The notes under the pieces were generated by a model. The model saw only the letters and a list, made by a program, of their open reading frames with translations. It searched no databases and had not been told where the DNA came from. Positions 1 through 8,638 of a stretch of 64,000 bases of DNA are shown here, piece after piece. This stretch comes from Flavobacterium luteolum (GTDB lineage Bacteria > Bacteroidota > Bacteroidia > Flavobacteriales > Flavobacteriaceae): NCBI RefSeq assembly GCF_027111275.1, contig NZ_CP114286.1, positions 992,001 to 1,056,000 on the forward strand, written 5' to 3'. Position numbers and translations under genes: made by a program. Each line of letters begins with the position of its first letter. The stretch's first letter is position 1.

Positions 1-525
1 CAAGATACACCACTTCCATCTGCCAATTCTCCACAGCAGTTTTGCATTCAAAAAAATGCAAAAATTAGTGATATTGCAATAAATGGCCAAAGCATTAAAT
101 GGTACGAAAGTTCTTCCTCTACAAGTCATTTATCAGAATCAACTTCATTAGAAAATGGAATTACTTATTATGCTTCTCAAACAGTAAGTACTTGTGAAAG
201 TGACAGAATTCCTGTAACAATAAGCATTCTAGAAGCATCAGCTGGAGATTGTATTCGTTTGGTTAATGAAATTCCGTATCCAAAATTCTTTACTCCAAAT
301 GGAGATAGTTTTAATGATACTTGGACAATTGACCCTGATTATTTAGCTCCTAATTCAACTATTAGAATATTTGATCGTTACGGAAAACTTATTAAAGAAC
401 TAGGATTAAATACTTCTTGGAACGGAACTTATCTAGGAAATCCAGAACCTGCTTCAGACTATTGGTTCACCGCAACTAGTATAAATGGAAAAGAATATAG
501 AGGTCATTTTTCTTTAAAGAGATAA
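1..525 (+). CDS. C-terminal end of a T9SS-secreted surface protein (type B sorting domain), partial
   Basis: The frame is open from the first base to the TAA at 523-525, so the gene begins upstream of the window and only its last 174 codons are visible. The first part (FCIQKNAKISDI, then IKWYES) resembles the Ig-like spacer module common before gliding-motility C-terminal domains. The end carries PKFFTPNGDSFNDTW, IRIFDRYGKLI and a final WF..Y..HFSLKR, the hallmarks of the CHU_C/type B sorting domain that directs export by the type IX secretion system in Bacteroidetes. The product is therefore inferred to be a cell-surface or secreted protein, perhaps adhesin-like; its main domains are outside the window. 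Confidence 0.9.
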   Translation, partial: QDTPLPSANSPQQFCIQKNAKISDIAINGQSIKWYESSSSTSHLSESTSLENGITYYASQTVSTCESDRIPVTISILEASAGDCIRLVNEIPYPKFFTPNGDSFNDTWTIDPDYLAPNSTIRIFDRYGKLIKELGLNTSWNGTYLGNPEPASDYWFTATSINGKEYRGHFSLKR

Positions 526-531
526 AGCAAA

Positions 532-590
532 AATCGCAAAAATTTATGTCCAAAAGCAAACTCTTTGCAATTGCATAAATCTTTGCGATT
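532..590. repeat. Inverted repeat after the T9SS gene
   Basis: Arms of 17 bp (AATCGCAAAAATTTATG at 532-548 and its complement at 574-590) match with one mismatch around a 25-base spacer. It begins 6 bases after the stop of the surface-protein gene and lies between convergent genes. It may act as a transcription stop or mRNA 3' stem; there is no clear T-run. Confidence 0.7.
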
Positions 591-598
591 CCATAATT

Positions 599-1957
599 TT
601 ATTTCGTCTGCAACAGAACCCAGCTTGAAATCTCTTCTAATGCTGTCGGAGATATTGTTTGCTCAATTGATGCATACTCTTCAGGTAATCCCGTTTTACA
701 CTCTTGAAATAAATGATTTAAATTTGGCAGTTCTTTAGTTGTCACCTTTTTATTTCCTGCTTTTGTCAAAGCCTTATTAATATTTTGAAGATTTATTTCT
801 GAAGGAACTTGCAAATCTTTGCTTCCATTAATTGCCAAAACTGGGCATTTTACTTTTTCTAAATATGGAGCTGGGTCAAGTTTTAAAAAATTATAAATCC
901 AAGAACCTGTAATTTGATCTGTGGTAGTTTTAGCTTGCTCTTCACTTAATAATTTTGATTTAAAATAAGCGGTAACACTCGCTTTCAAATTATCATCATT
1001 TACCGTACTTTGCACAATAATATCATAAGCACCCTTAAGAATTTCTTTGTTCTGCTGTATCATTGCTTCTGAAATTCCCTTTTGTTTTTCTATTAATTCC
1101 TTTTGCAAGAGAAGCAATTTATCACCTCGAATTCCTGTTCCTGCCATTAAAACAATAAATGAGATATCTTTAGAATTTCCAGCAACAATTGGAGCAATTA
1201 CTCCTCCTTCACTATGTCCAATTAAACCAATTTTACTTTTATCAATTTCCTTCCTAGTTTTCAAATAGTCAACACCAGCCTGTACATCTTTTACAAAATC
1301 TGTAGTAGTTGCACTTTTAAAATCACCAGTAGACTCTCCAAAACCACGATCATCGAAACGCAAAACAGCAATTCCTTTTCTGGTAAGATAATCTGCTAGA
1401 ACTAAGAATGGTTTATGTTGTAATGCTTCTTCATCTCGATTTTGCGCACCGCTTCCGGAAATTAGAATAACTACTGGAAAATTACCTTCTTTTTTAGGCA
1501 ACGATAAAGTTCCTGCCAAAATCACTTGATCTTTTTTATTTTCGAATTTTACATCTTCTGTATACTAAGAAAATGGCTGTTTTGGTTCCTGAGGCCTTAC
1601 AATTTCAATATTTCCTTTTGATAAATTAAGATCAAATGTGTGTCCGTTTTGAGTTATTTTTCCAACAAAAACATTATCAGCATTCAATTTTCCTTCGTAC
1701 GAACCACCTACTGCAGGAATATCTAATTTCAATACCGAATTTTCGAAAGTAGTGGATTTAACTGGAATTCCTTTTGCATTTTGGTCTGGACTATCTGTGG
1801 TAGAAGTGTAACCGTTTTGTGTTTTTGTAAGATTAAAAACAACTCTTAATTCATTGTTTGGAAGTTTTAAAACACCATTCCAGTGCCCTGAAATATCTTG
1901 TGCGAACGATTTTGAAGAACTAAAAATTAGGAATATAAAAAGTATTATTTTTTTCAT
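599..1957 (-). pseudogene. Alpha/beta hydrolase split by an in-frame amber stop
   Basis: One 453-codon frame is broken by a TAG at 1565-1567. The upstream part (1565-1957, 130 residues) has a signal peptide ending near SFAQ and a small beta-rich lipocalin-like domain. The downstream part (599-1564) is a full alpha/beta hydrolase: RFDDRGFGEST, nucleophile elbow GHSEGG, acid in GSKDLQVP and histidine in NLNHLF. Both halves are in the same frame and keep coding character up to the stop: ...RPQEPKQPFS, stop, YTEDVKFENKK. In related Bacteroidetes proteins these two parts form a single secreted hydrolase (established knowledge of the family, from memory). The only starts near the second half are weak (GTG at 1525), so independent translation is doubtful. 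It lies 16 bases after the SdpI-like gene, as the third gene of that operon. Either a recent nonsense mutation, a sequencing error, or readthrough. Confidence 0.8.
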
Positions 1958-1973
1958 TTCGATGCTTAATTAC

Positions 1974-2636
1974 TTAAAGATTGTTTTCTTTTTTTTCTAA
2001 ACTTTTAAACTTAAAATAGGAATAAATTATAGGAACAAAAGCAATGGTAAGACCAATACCTACAAAAAATTTAGAAAAATTAAATCCCGAAAACAACAAG
2101 CCTCCCAAGATGAAAATAAAGCCAGCCACAAGCCATAATTTTCCTGCAAAAGAATGAGTAGCTTTCCATACCTGCTGATTCTCTAGTGTCCACGGCGTGC
2201 GAATTCCAATAAAATAATTCGGCTGAATAACTTTAAAATAATTTCCAAAAATCATTAGTAAAATTCCAACTGCAACATACATTAAGCCCGGACTAGAAAA
2301 AGATTGATTTTTCGTTATATAAACAATAAATGTAGCCAGCAAAGACATGAATAAAACCAAGAAGAATTTGAGCTGATAAAACTTCCTTCCCATTAATGAA
2401 ATTCTATTTTTGGGGTCAATTTTAGATGCCGCAGTCATTAAGCCGTACATCAAAACTGGAAGCATAAAAAGCAAAAATATTAAGCTAAACTTATCACCCC
2501 AATTGTCAATTTCTCCTTTGTAATTCCAATGCACAGGGACTCTTTCAGGAAGTTTGTTCCAAATTGCTGCTAAATAAATAAAAGGAATCAAAACAATTCC
2601 AATTAAGGGAAGCTCTTTTTTTAATTCTAAATTCAT
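1974..2636 (-). CDS. SdpI-family membrane protein (DUF1648)
   Basis: This 220-residue protein is mostly hydrophobic, with about six membrane segments. Residues 33-47 (VPVHWNYKGEIDNWG) are the DUF1648 signature and residues 143-150 (IGIRTPWT) match the SdpI/YhfL core motif. In Bacillus subtilis SdpI gives immunity to the SDP cannibalism toxin and sequesters the repressor SdpR at the membrane. Here it follows an SdpR-type regulator with a 3-base gap, the same pairing. No SdpC-like toxin gene is visible nearby, so the role may be sensing or resisting an envelope-active peptide, which is inference. Confidence 0.85.
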   Translation of the reverse strand: MNLELKKELPLIGIVLIPFIYLAAIWNKLPERVPVHWNYKGEIDNWGDKFSLIFLLFMLPVLMYGLMTAASKIDPKNRISLMGRKFYQLKFFLVLFMSLLATFIVYITKNQSFSSPGLMYVAVGILLMIFGNYFKVIQPNYFIGIRTPWTLENQQVWKATHSFAGKLWLVAGFIFILGGLLFSGFNFSKFFVGIGLTIAFVPIIYSYFKFKSLEKKENNL

Positions 2637-2639
2637 TTT

Positions 2640-2894
2640 TTATTGTTTAAAGGTTAGTATCCATTGCAAAACATCTTCCATTATGGTGGTATTGATGGAG
2701 TAAATGATGAATTGCCCGTTTTTTTCAGATGTAATTAAATCAGCTCTTTTTAAAATATCTAAATGATGCGAAATACTAGGTTTAGAAATATTAAAAGCAT
2801 CGGCAATCTCTCCCGCCGACATATCTTTTTGCTTTAAAAGATCCAGAATCTCTCTTCTAGTTGCGTCATTTAATGCTTTAAAAATATCATTCAT
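2640..2894 (-). CDS. SdpR/ArsR-family winged-helix autorepressor
   Basis: The 84-residue protein is one ArsR-type winged helix: MNDIFKALNDATRREIL, recognition helix around ISKPSISHHLDILKRADLI, and a wing ending in GQFIIYSIN. I chose ATG at 2892-2894 rather than the longer TTG start at 2915, because MNDIFKALND is the usual N-terminus and the longer start would lie inside a likely operator. It lacks the metal-binding cysteines of ArsR/SmtB sensors. It is first in an operon with the SdpI-like gene and the broken hydrolase, and probably represses itself. Confidence 0.9.
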   Translation of the reverse strand: MNDIFKALNDATRREILDLLKQKDMSAGEIADAFNISKPSISHHLDILKRADLITSEKNGQFIIYSINTTIMEDVLQWILTFKQ

Positions 2895-2904
2895 CTCATT
2901 TACA

Positions 2905-2926
2905 TATTTAGACAAATATCTAAATA
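2905..2926. promoter_or_regulatory. Probable SdpR operator
   Basis: A perfect 8-bp dyad, TATTTAGA (2905-2912) and TCTAAATA (2919-2926), separated by 6 bases, ends 10 bases upstream of the sdpR-like ATG. Position and symmetry fit an autoregulatory ArsR-type site; binding is inferred. Confidence 0.6.
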
Positions 2927-2940
2927 CTTTTTAAACTAAC

Positions 2941-2975
2941 AAAAAAAAAGCAGTAATTTTTTACATTACTGCTTT
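2941..2975 (-). terminator. Rho-independent terminator of the MFS gene
   Basis: AAAAGCAGTAAT (2945-2956) pairs with ATTACTGCTTTT (2964-2975) around a 7-base loop. Read on the reverse strand it is followed by a run of Ts. It sits 20 bases after the MFS stop and separates that gene from the sdpR operon. Confidence 0.8.
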
Positions 2976-2995
2976 TAAATATTTTTATGAACAAC

Positions 2996-4273
2996 CTAAA
3001 ACTTATGTTCGTCTTTACTAATTACTAAAAAGGCAATTAAAGAGATTAAGGCTGCGGTAACTAAATAATACCCTACATAACTTACATCATAAGTCTTAGC
3101 CAGCCAAATTGCAATCATAGGCGCAAAAGCAGCGCCAAGGATTCCAGCCATATTAAAAGTCAAAGATGCTCCAGAATAACGAACGTTTGTTGGAAACAAT
3201 TCTGACAGGAATGTTCCTAAAGGCCCGTAAGTAAACCCCATTAAAGACATCCCGATACAGGCGAAAACAGTTACCAAAGTTATATTTCCTGAACTCAAGA
3301 AATAAGAAAAGAAAAATCCGAAAACAGCAATCGCACCTGTAGCAACAATAAGCATTTTACGTCGGCCTATTTTATCTGCAACTACTGCAGAAACTGGAAT
3401 AAACAACGCAAAAAACAATACAGAGAACAATTGTATTAGTAATCCATTACGTTTAACAATTCCTAAATCTGAAGTTGCCCAACTTAATGTAAATACTGTC
3501 ATTAAATAAAAAACTAAGAATGTTGTAACAGCAGCAAGAGTTCCAAAAATCAACTGATTTTTATAAGATTTCACCAATTCTAAAAAAGGAACCTTTACTT
3601 CTTCTTTTTCCTTTTTGGAATTTTCAAAAGAAGGCGTTTCAGTAATTTTTGTTCGAATATAAAAACCAACGATTACCAAAAGTGCACTGGCAATAAACGG
3701 AATTCTCCATCCATAATTCATAAAATCATCATTGCTCATTGAATCAGTAAGCAATAGAAAAGTTCCGCCTGAAAGCAATAAACCGATTGGAGCTCCCAAT
3801 TGCGGAAACATTCCGTACCATGCGCGTTTATTTGGTGGCGCATTCTCGATTGCAAGCAAGACTGCTCCTCCCCACTCGCCTCCTAAACCAACTCCTTGTC
3901 CGAATCTACAAAGCATCAATAATAATGGAGCCGCAACACCAATGCTTTCATAACTTGGCAGGAAACCAATTGTTACGGTAGAAATTCCCATTGTCAATAA
4001 AGCTGCTACAAGGGTAAATTTACGTCCAATTTTATCTCCGTAATGTCCAAAAAATGCAGAACCTAAAGGGCGCGATAAAAAGGCGATAGAAAATGTTGCT
4101 AAAGATTCTAGAGTCGCCATTGTCGAATCTGAACTTGGAAAAAATAATTGCGGAAAAACCAATACAGCCGCATTGGCATAAATATAAAAATCAAAAAATT
4201 CGATTGTGGTGCCTATAAGGCTTCCAAAAAGAACATGTTTTAAAGAGTTCTTTTTACTTGGGTTACTTTTCAT
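2996..4273 (-). CDS. MFS transporter, metabolite:H+ symporter (MHS) type
   Basis: This inner-membrane protein of 425 residues has 12 predicted helices. The N-terminal GTTIEFFDFYIYA, the loop GHYGDKIGRK and the segment RFGQGVGLGGEWGGAVLL are typical of the MHS branch (ProP, ShiA and KgtP relatives), which carry osmolytes or organic acids with protons. The substrate cannot be read from sequence. The start is taken as ATG at 4273 (MKSNPSKKN); the longer frame depends on a TTG at 4300. It is monocistronic, with its own terminator, and divergent from bshC. Confidence 0.88.
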   Translation of the reverse strand: MKSNPSKKNSLKHVLFGSLIGTTIEFFDFYIYANAAVLVFPQLFFPSSDSTMATLESLATFSIAFLSRPLGSAFFGHYGDKIGRKFTLVAALLTMGISTVTIGFLPSYESIGVAAPLLLMLCRFGQGVGLGGEWGGAVLLAIENAPPNKRAWYGMFPQLGAPIGLLLSGGTFLLLTDSMSNDDFMNYGWRIPFIASALLVIVGFYIRTKITETPSFENSKKEKEEVKVPFLELVKSYKNQLIFGTLAAVTTFLVFYLMTVFTLSWATSDLGIVKRNGLLIQLFSVLFFALFIPVSAVVADKIGRRKMLIVATGAIAVFGFFFSYFLSSGNITLVTVFACIGMSLMGFTYGPLGTFLSELFPTNVRYSGASLTFNMAGILGAAFAPMIAIWLAKTYDVSYVGYYLVTAALISLIAFLVISKDEHKF

Positions 4274-4541
4274 GAAAACTGATATCTTTTTTATTTGCAA
4301 AAATAGAGTTTCATTATTAAAAACTCACAGTTAGATCAATTACTTTCATAACTAATTTACATTTTTAACAAATTATGTAAATTTTCAATTTTCAACAACC
4401 TTACAAAATAAAAATTTAAAAACTTGATTTCAACGCTTTTAAAAACATTAGAAAAAAAATCAAATCTTAAGCAATTGTTAATAGCGTTTTTAACTGTATA
4501 TTTTCATTAAATTTACAGCTATCAAAAATAAATTTAAAATT

Positions 4542-6131
4542 ATGCCTACCGACTGTATCAGCTTTCAATCTTCTGGATATTTCTCTAAACTAATGCAGGA
4601 TTATTTAGATCAAAAACCAGAATTAAAACCGCTGTACAATAATTTTCCTACCTTAGAAAATTTCGAAAAACAAATAGCCGAAAAAGCAGCTAATTTTGAT
4701 CAGAATAACCGAACAGTATTGGTTGACGCTCTGCATAAACAATATCAAAATATTGAAATTTCAGATTTAACGAGACAAAACATTTCGCTTTTAGCACTCG
4801 AAAATACTTTTACCATCACCACTGGCCATCAGCTAAATTTGTTTAGCGGGCCATTGTATTTTTTATATAAAATTATTTCGACAATTAATTTGACTAAAGA
4901 ATTAAAATCGAAATACCCTTCGTACAATTTTGTTCCAGTTTACTGGATGGCAACAGAAGATCATGATTTTGAAGAAATTAATTATTTTAATTTTAAAGGA
5001 AAAAAAATCCGCTGGAATGCAGAAAGCACTGGTCCAGTTGGAAGACTTTCAACCGATGGTTTAGAAGATTTATTTGAAGTTTATTCTAAAGAACTAGGTT
5101 CGAGTTCTAATGCAAATACCCTAAAAAGGCTGTTTGAAGACGCTTATTTAAAACATGAAAATCTAGCAGATGCAACTCGCTACTTAGCAAACGCACTTTT
5201 TGCCAATTACGGTTTAGTAATTATAGATGCAGATACTGCCGATTTAAAACGTGCTTTTATTCCGTTTGCAAAAGAAGAATTAGAAAATCAGACTTCATTT
5301 AAAGCAGTTCAGAAATCAATTGAAGAACTTGCAGATTATACAGTTCAGGTAAATCCGCGTGAAATTAATTTGTTTTACATTGAAGATAAACTGCGCGAAA
5401 GAATCATTTTTGAAAATGATAAATATTGGGTTAATAATACCAAAATTTCATTTTCAAAGGATGAAATTTTCAAATTACTAGAAAACAATCCTGAAAAATT
5501 CAGTCCAAATGTAATTATGCGTCCGTTGTATCAGGAAATAATTCTTCCTAATCTTTGCTACATTGGCGGAGGCGGAGAAATTGCGTATTGGCTAGAATTA
5601 AAAGCTTTTTTTGATGCTGTAAATATTACTTTCCCAATAGTATTAGTTCGAAATTCGGTTCTTTTAGCAACCGAAAAACAAGTTAAAAAAGCCGACAATT
5701 TAAATTTATCTTGGAAAGATTTATTCAATAAGTCGGAGAATTTAATAAATGAGATTACTCATAAACTTTCACCATTTCCAATAGATTTAACTCCCCAAAA
5801 AGAAGCGCTTGAAAAACAGTTTAATTATCTTTTTGAATTAGCTGAAAAAACAGACAAATCTTTCACCGGAGCCGTAAAAGCACAGGAAGTGAAACAAAAG
5901 AAAGGTCTTGAAAATCTGGAAAAACGTTTGCTAAAAGCGCAAAAAAGAAAACTTCACGATCAATTGCAACGTGTAACCGATTTACAATGCGAGCTGTTTC
6001 CAAACAATAGTCTTCAGGAGCGCCAAGCTAATTTTTCTGAATTTTATTTAGAAAAAGGAGATCAGCTGATTCCGCTTTTGATTCAAAAATTAAAGCCTTT
6101 AGAACATAATTTTGACATCATAATAATCTAA
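4542..6131 (+). CDS. bshC: Bacillithiol biosynthesis cysteine-adding enzyme BshC
   Basis: The 529-residue protein matches BshC along its length. It has TTGHQLNLFSGPLYFLYK near the N-terminus, VPVYWMATEDHDFEEIN in the Rossmann-like core, LCYIGGGGEIAYWLELKAFF later, and a charged coiled-coil (about residues 440-490) before the end. BshC adds cysteine to GlcN-malate in the last step of bacillithiol synthesis, giving the low-molecular-weight thiol used by Firmicutes and many Bacteroidetes. The start ATG lies about 270 bases from the divergent MFS start. bshA and bshB are not in the window. Confidence 0.96.
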   Translation: MPTDCISFQSSGYFSKLMQDYLDQKPELKPLYNNFPTLENFEKQIAEKAANFDQNNRTVLVDALHKQYQNIEISDLTRQNISLLALENTFTITTGHQLNLFSGPLYFLYKIISTINLTKELKSKYPSYNFVPVYWMATEDHDFEEINYFNFKGKKIRWNAESTGPVGRLSTDGLEDLFEVYSKELGSSSNANTLKRLFEDAYLKHENLADATRYLANALFANYGLVIIDADTADLKRAFIPFAKEELENQTSFKAVQKSIEELADYTVQVNPREINLFYIEDKLRERIIFENDKYWVNNTKISFSKDEIFKLLENNPEKFSPNVIMRPLYQEIILPNLCYIGGGGEIAYWLELKAFFDAVNITFPIVLVRNSVLLATEKQVKKADNLNLSWKDLFNKSENLINEITHKLSPFPIDLTPQKEALEKQFNYLFELAEKTDKSFTGAVKAQEVKQKKGLENLEKRLLKAQKRKLHDQLQRVTDLQCELFPNNSLQERQANFSEFYLEKGDQLIPLLIQKLKPLEHNFDIIII

Positions 6132-6155
6132 AATAATTATCTTTAGAAATTCAAA

Positions 6156-6203
6156 AGCGATAATTTAGGAACAAATAACCAGCACATCTCCTAAATTATT
6201 GCT
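6156..6203 (+). terminator. Stem-loop after bshC
   Basis: AGCGATAATTTAGGA (6156-6170) pairs with TCCTAAATTATTGCT (6189-6203) with one mismatch. It lies 25 bases after the bshC stop and is followed only by CTCTC, so it is a weak terminator or an mRNA-protecting stem. Confidence 0.5.
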
Positions 6204-6255
6204 CTCTCAAACCAAATAGAATTATATTTTTATAACCTATTAACGAACTAACCTG

Positions 6256-7527
6256 ATGGTAAGAGAACGCCTAATTTCGCTTGATGTCTTTCGCGGACTG
6301 ACTATTCTATTGATGACTATTGTAAACAACCCTGGTGATTGGGGAAATGTCTATCCTCCGCTTTTGCACGCACAATGGAATGGCTGTACACCAACAGATC
6401 TTGTATTTCCATTTTTCATCTTTATAATGGGAGTTGCCGTACCGCTAGCAATGCCAGAGAAAACGTATGACGAAACAACATTTAATAAAATCCTGATTCG
6501 TTCTTTAAGAATGTTCTGTTTAGGGATTTTCTTTAACTTCTTTGGAAAAATTCAGCTATTTGGTTTAGACGGAATTCCACTTTTGATTGGCAGATTGGTT
6601 ATTACTTTTGCCGTTGGCTATGCTTTGATGGGAAATTTTAGCAACAGACTAAAAAACATTTTGGCCTTTAGCATTTTAGCCCTATATCTCATTTTAGCTT
6701 ACGGAGGATTTGAAAATTATGCAGATGTAAGACTTCCTGGAGTGCTACAACGTATTGCGGTTGTCTATTTTGTAGTTTCGCTTTTATACTTAAAAACAAC
6801 ACGAAAAACTCAGCTTATTACCGGAATTGTTTTGCTTTTAGGCTATTGGGCCGTTATGACTTTAATTCCTGTTCCTGGACTTGGAGAAGCTAATTTAGAA
6901 AAAGGAACCAATTTAGCCGCTTGGGTTGACAGCGCCTTTCTAAAAGGACATATGTATCACGAAACCAAAACTTGGGATCCAGAAGGAATTTTAAGTACAA
7001 TTCCATCAATTGTAAACGGGATTATTGGCTTATTTATTGGTCAAATCTTACTTCTAAGTGTAACTAAAATCCAGAAAGCCCAAAGAATGGGAATGATCGG
7101 GACTGCATTAATTTTTTTCGGTTTAATCTGGGATTTAGTTTTCCCGATAAACAAATCGATCTGGACAAGCAGTTATGTCGTATATACAACAGGACTAGCA
7201 ACAGTTTGTCTTACAGCACTATATTACCTAATTGATATAAAAGAATTCAAAAAAGGCTTTAAGCTATTTGTAATTTGGGGAGTAAATCCAATGATTGTTT
7301 TCTTTGCCTCGCAAATTATCCCGCAGGCTTTGGTCATGATTCATTTTCAAAATCCGTCACTTCCAAACCAACAGATCAATCTATTAGATTACTTGTACCG
7401 ATTTGGCATCGCGCCATTCTTCAGCAATCCAATGACAGCATCTTTAGCAGGCGCATTAACCTATGTAGCAATCTGGACATTTATTTTATGGATTTTCTAT
7501 AGAAACAAACTAATCTTTAAAGTATAA
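6256..7527 (+). CDS. DUF5009/HGSNAT-like membrane acyltransferase
   Basis: This 423-residue protein has about ten to eleven membrane helices. It begins RLISLDVFRGLTILLM and continues FPFFIFIMGVAVPLA, the signature of the YeiB/heparan-alpha-glucosaminide N-acetyltransferase superfamily (NagX-like proteins in Bacteroidetes). These transfer acetyl groups across the membrane to sugars; the exact acceptor is unknown. It follows bshC on the same strand after a 124-base gap holding a stem-loop, so it may have its own promoter. A second family member lies at 18830-20020. Confidence 0.85.
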   Translation: MVRERLISLDVFRGLTILLMTIVNNPGDWGNVYPPLLHAQWNGCTPTDLVFPFFIFIMGVAVPLAMPEKTYDETTFNKILIRSLRMFCLGIFFNFFGKIQLFGLDGIPLLIGRLVITFAVGYALMGNFSNRLKNILAFSILALYLILAYGGFENYADVRLPGVLQRIAVVYFVVSLLYLKTTRKTQLITGIVLLLGYWAVMTLIPVPGLGEANLEKGTNLAAWVDSAFLKGHMYHETKTWDPEGILSTIPSIVNGIIGLFIGQILLLSVTKIQKAQRMGMIGTALIFFGLIWDLVFPINKSIWTSSYVVYTTGLATVCLTALYYLIDIKEFKKGFKLFVIWGVNPMIVFFASQIIPQALVMIHFQNPSLPNQQINLLDYLYRFGIAPFFSNPMTASLAGALTYVAIWTFILWIFYRNKLIFKV

Positions 7528-7539
7528 TTTTTGAAACCT

Positions 7540-7626
7540 TATATGTAGAGACGCACAGCAGTGCGTCTTTTTTATTGTCAACATTTGTTCGTGTTAGATG
7601 CACTGCAGTGCATCTCAACATATATA
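7540..7626. repeat. Palindrome doublet (REP/MITE-like), copy A
   Basis: Two 20-bp palindromic units, AGACGCACAGCAGTGCGTCT (7549-7568) and AGATGCACTGCAGTGCATCT (7596-7615), sit in inverted orientation. TATATGT outside the left unit is matched by ACATATA outside the right unit. The same palindrome occurs as a doublet at 52937-53021. It lies 12 bases after a stop codon. The layout resembles REP doublets mobilised by RAYT-type transposases; none is encoded here. Confidence 0.85.
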
Positions 7627-7715
7627 CCAATCAACATAAAACACATTTTTGTCCAAAACATCATTCTAAAGCGTTTTATTTATGATTTTATTAAAATCAA
7701 TTCATAAAAAAAGTA

Positions 7716-7723
7716 TACTTTTG
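7716..7723 (+). promoter_or_regulatory. -7 promoter element of ndk
   Basis: TACTTTTG fits the Bacteroidetes -7 consensus TAnnTTTG and lies 23 bases before the ndk ATG. No convincing -33 TTTG is visible. Confidence 0.55.
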
Positions 7724-7746
7724 CACAAAATTTAATAAAATACAAA

Positions 7747-8166
7747 ATGGCAACAAATAGAACTTTTACAATGATTAAACCAGATGCTGTTGCAAACGGA
7801 CACATCGGGAATATCTTAGCAATGATTACTAATGGTGGTTTCAAAATCGTTTCATTAAAATTAACTCAATTAACTGTAGCAGATGCTAAAGCATTTTACG
7901 CAGTTCACGCAGAAAGACCTTTCTACGGAGAATTAGTTGAATTTATGTCTCGCGGACCAATTGTTGCTGCTATTTTAGAAAAAGACAACGCAGTAGAAGA
8001 TTTCAGAACTTTAATTGGAGCTACAAACCCAGCTGAAGCTGCTGAAGGAACTATTCGTAAAGCATACGCTACTTCAATTGGAGAAAATGCAGTTCACGGA
8101 TCTGACAGCGACGAAAATGCTGCTATTGAAAGCGCATTCCACTTTGCAGGAAGAGAGCAATTCTAA
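7747..8166 (+). CDS. ndk: Nucleoside-diphosphate kinase
   Basis: This 139-residue cytoplasmic enzyme transfers the gamma phosphate of ATP to other nucleoside diphosphates through a phosphohistidine. The N-terminal [11 protein letters not shown], the segment [15 protein letters not shown] and the catalytic H117 in NAVHGSDS are all present, as is the C-terminal [11 protein letters not shown]. Length is normal for bacterial Ndk. It has its own promoter upstream and a strong terminator downstream, so it is monocistronic. Confidence 0.97.
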   Translation: MATNRTFTMIKPDAVANGHIGNILAMITNGGFKIVSLKLTQLTVADAKAFYAVHAERPFYGELVEFMSRGPIVAAILEKDNAVEDFRTLIGATNPAEAAEGTIRKAYATSIGENAVHGSDSDENAAIESAFHFAGREQF

Positions 8167-8173
8167 TAATTTT

Positions 8174-8332
8174 AGATTGCAGATTGTAGATTTTAGATTT
8201 CAGATTTCAGATTTCAGATTGCTGAATCTAACGATCACAAATAAAAAAATCCATTCGCTTAGCGAATGGATTTTTTTTTATCGAAAAATCTAAAATCTAA
8301 AATCTAAAATCTGAAATCTAAAATCTAAAATT
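8174..8332. repeat. Inverted period-7 arrays flanking a terminator
   Basis: Seven head-to-tail heptamers (AGATTKY type: AGATTGC, AGATTGT, AGATTTT, then AGATTTC three times, AGATTGC) run from 8174 to 8222. A reverse-complement array of at least five units (AAATCTA type) runs from 8285 to about 8332. They face each other around the ndk terminator, so a transcript could fold into a long imperfect hairpin. The period is not a multiple of 3. Confidence 0.85.
8248..8279. terminator. Bidirectional terminator between ndk and the DUF721 gene
   Basis: AATCCATTCGCT (8248-8259) and AGCGAATGGATT (8261-8272) form a perfect stem with a run of As before it and Ts after it, suited to both converging genes. 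Confidence 0.9.
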
Positions 8333-8341
8333 CTAAGAAGT

Positions 8342-8638
8342 CTAACGTAAAACGACATCTTTCACAACTTCACGCCCCAATTCCTCATTGATCATTTTTA
8401 CGATTTTATATTTTCCATGAGTCAATTCTTCACGCAGAACAGAAGAACCTAATTCTACATAAAGCGTACTGCCTTTCAAAACAACATTTCGGGTATATGT
8501 ATTCACACCATTCCCCATAAGCTGCCTCCAAGCCTCACGAACATCAATTTCATCCATTCCAGGTTGCAATTTATTCACCTGAATAATTTGCTGTAAAACA
8601 GCACCAATTGTTGTTTCGCTATTTAGTCTTTTCGCCAT
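8342..8638 (-). CDS. DUF721 (DciA-like) protein
   Basis: The 98-residue protein fits the DUF721 family: an N-terminal helix MAKRLNSETTIGAVLQQII and a KH-like core with EAWRQLMGNGVNTYT, LYVELGSSVLREEL and MINEELG. Proteins of this family (DciA) can load replicative helicase in bacteria lacking DnaC; this short form has only the core, so that role is inferred. Its start overlaps the upstream lipoprotein gene by 20 bases, which suggests translational coupling. Confidence 0.85.
   Translation of the reverse strand: MAKRLNSETTIGAVLQQIIQVNKLQPGMDEIDVREAWRQLMGNGVNTYTRNVVLKGSTLYVELGSSVLREELTHGKYKIVKMINEELGREVVKDVVLR

Noticed and set aside
2895..2915. Longer TTG start of the SdpR-like protein
   Set aside because: It falls inside the operator dyad, and the usual N-terminus starts at ATG 2894.
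8174..8332. Possible CRISPR array
   Set aside because: Units are contiguous 7-mers without spacers, arranged in two inverted arrays; no cas genes are nearby.
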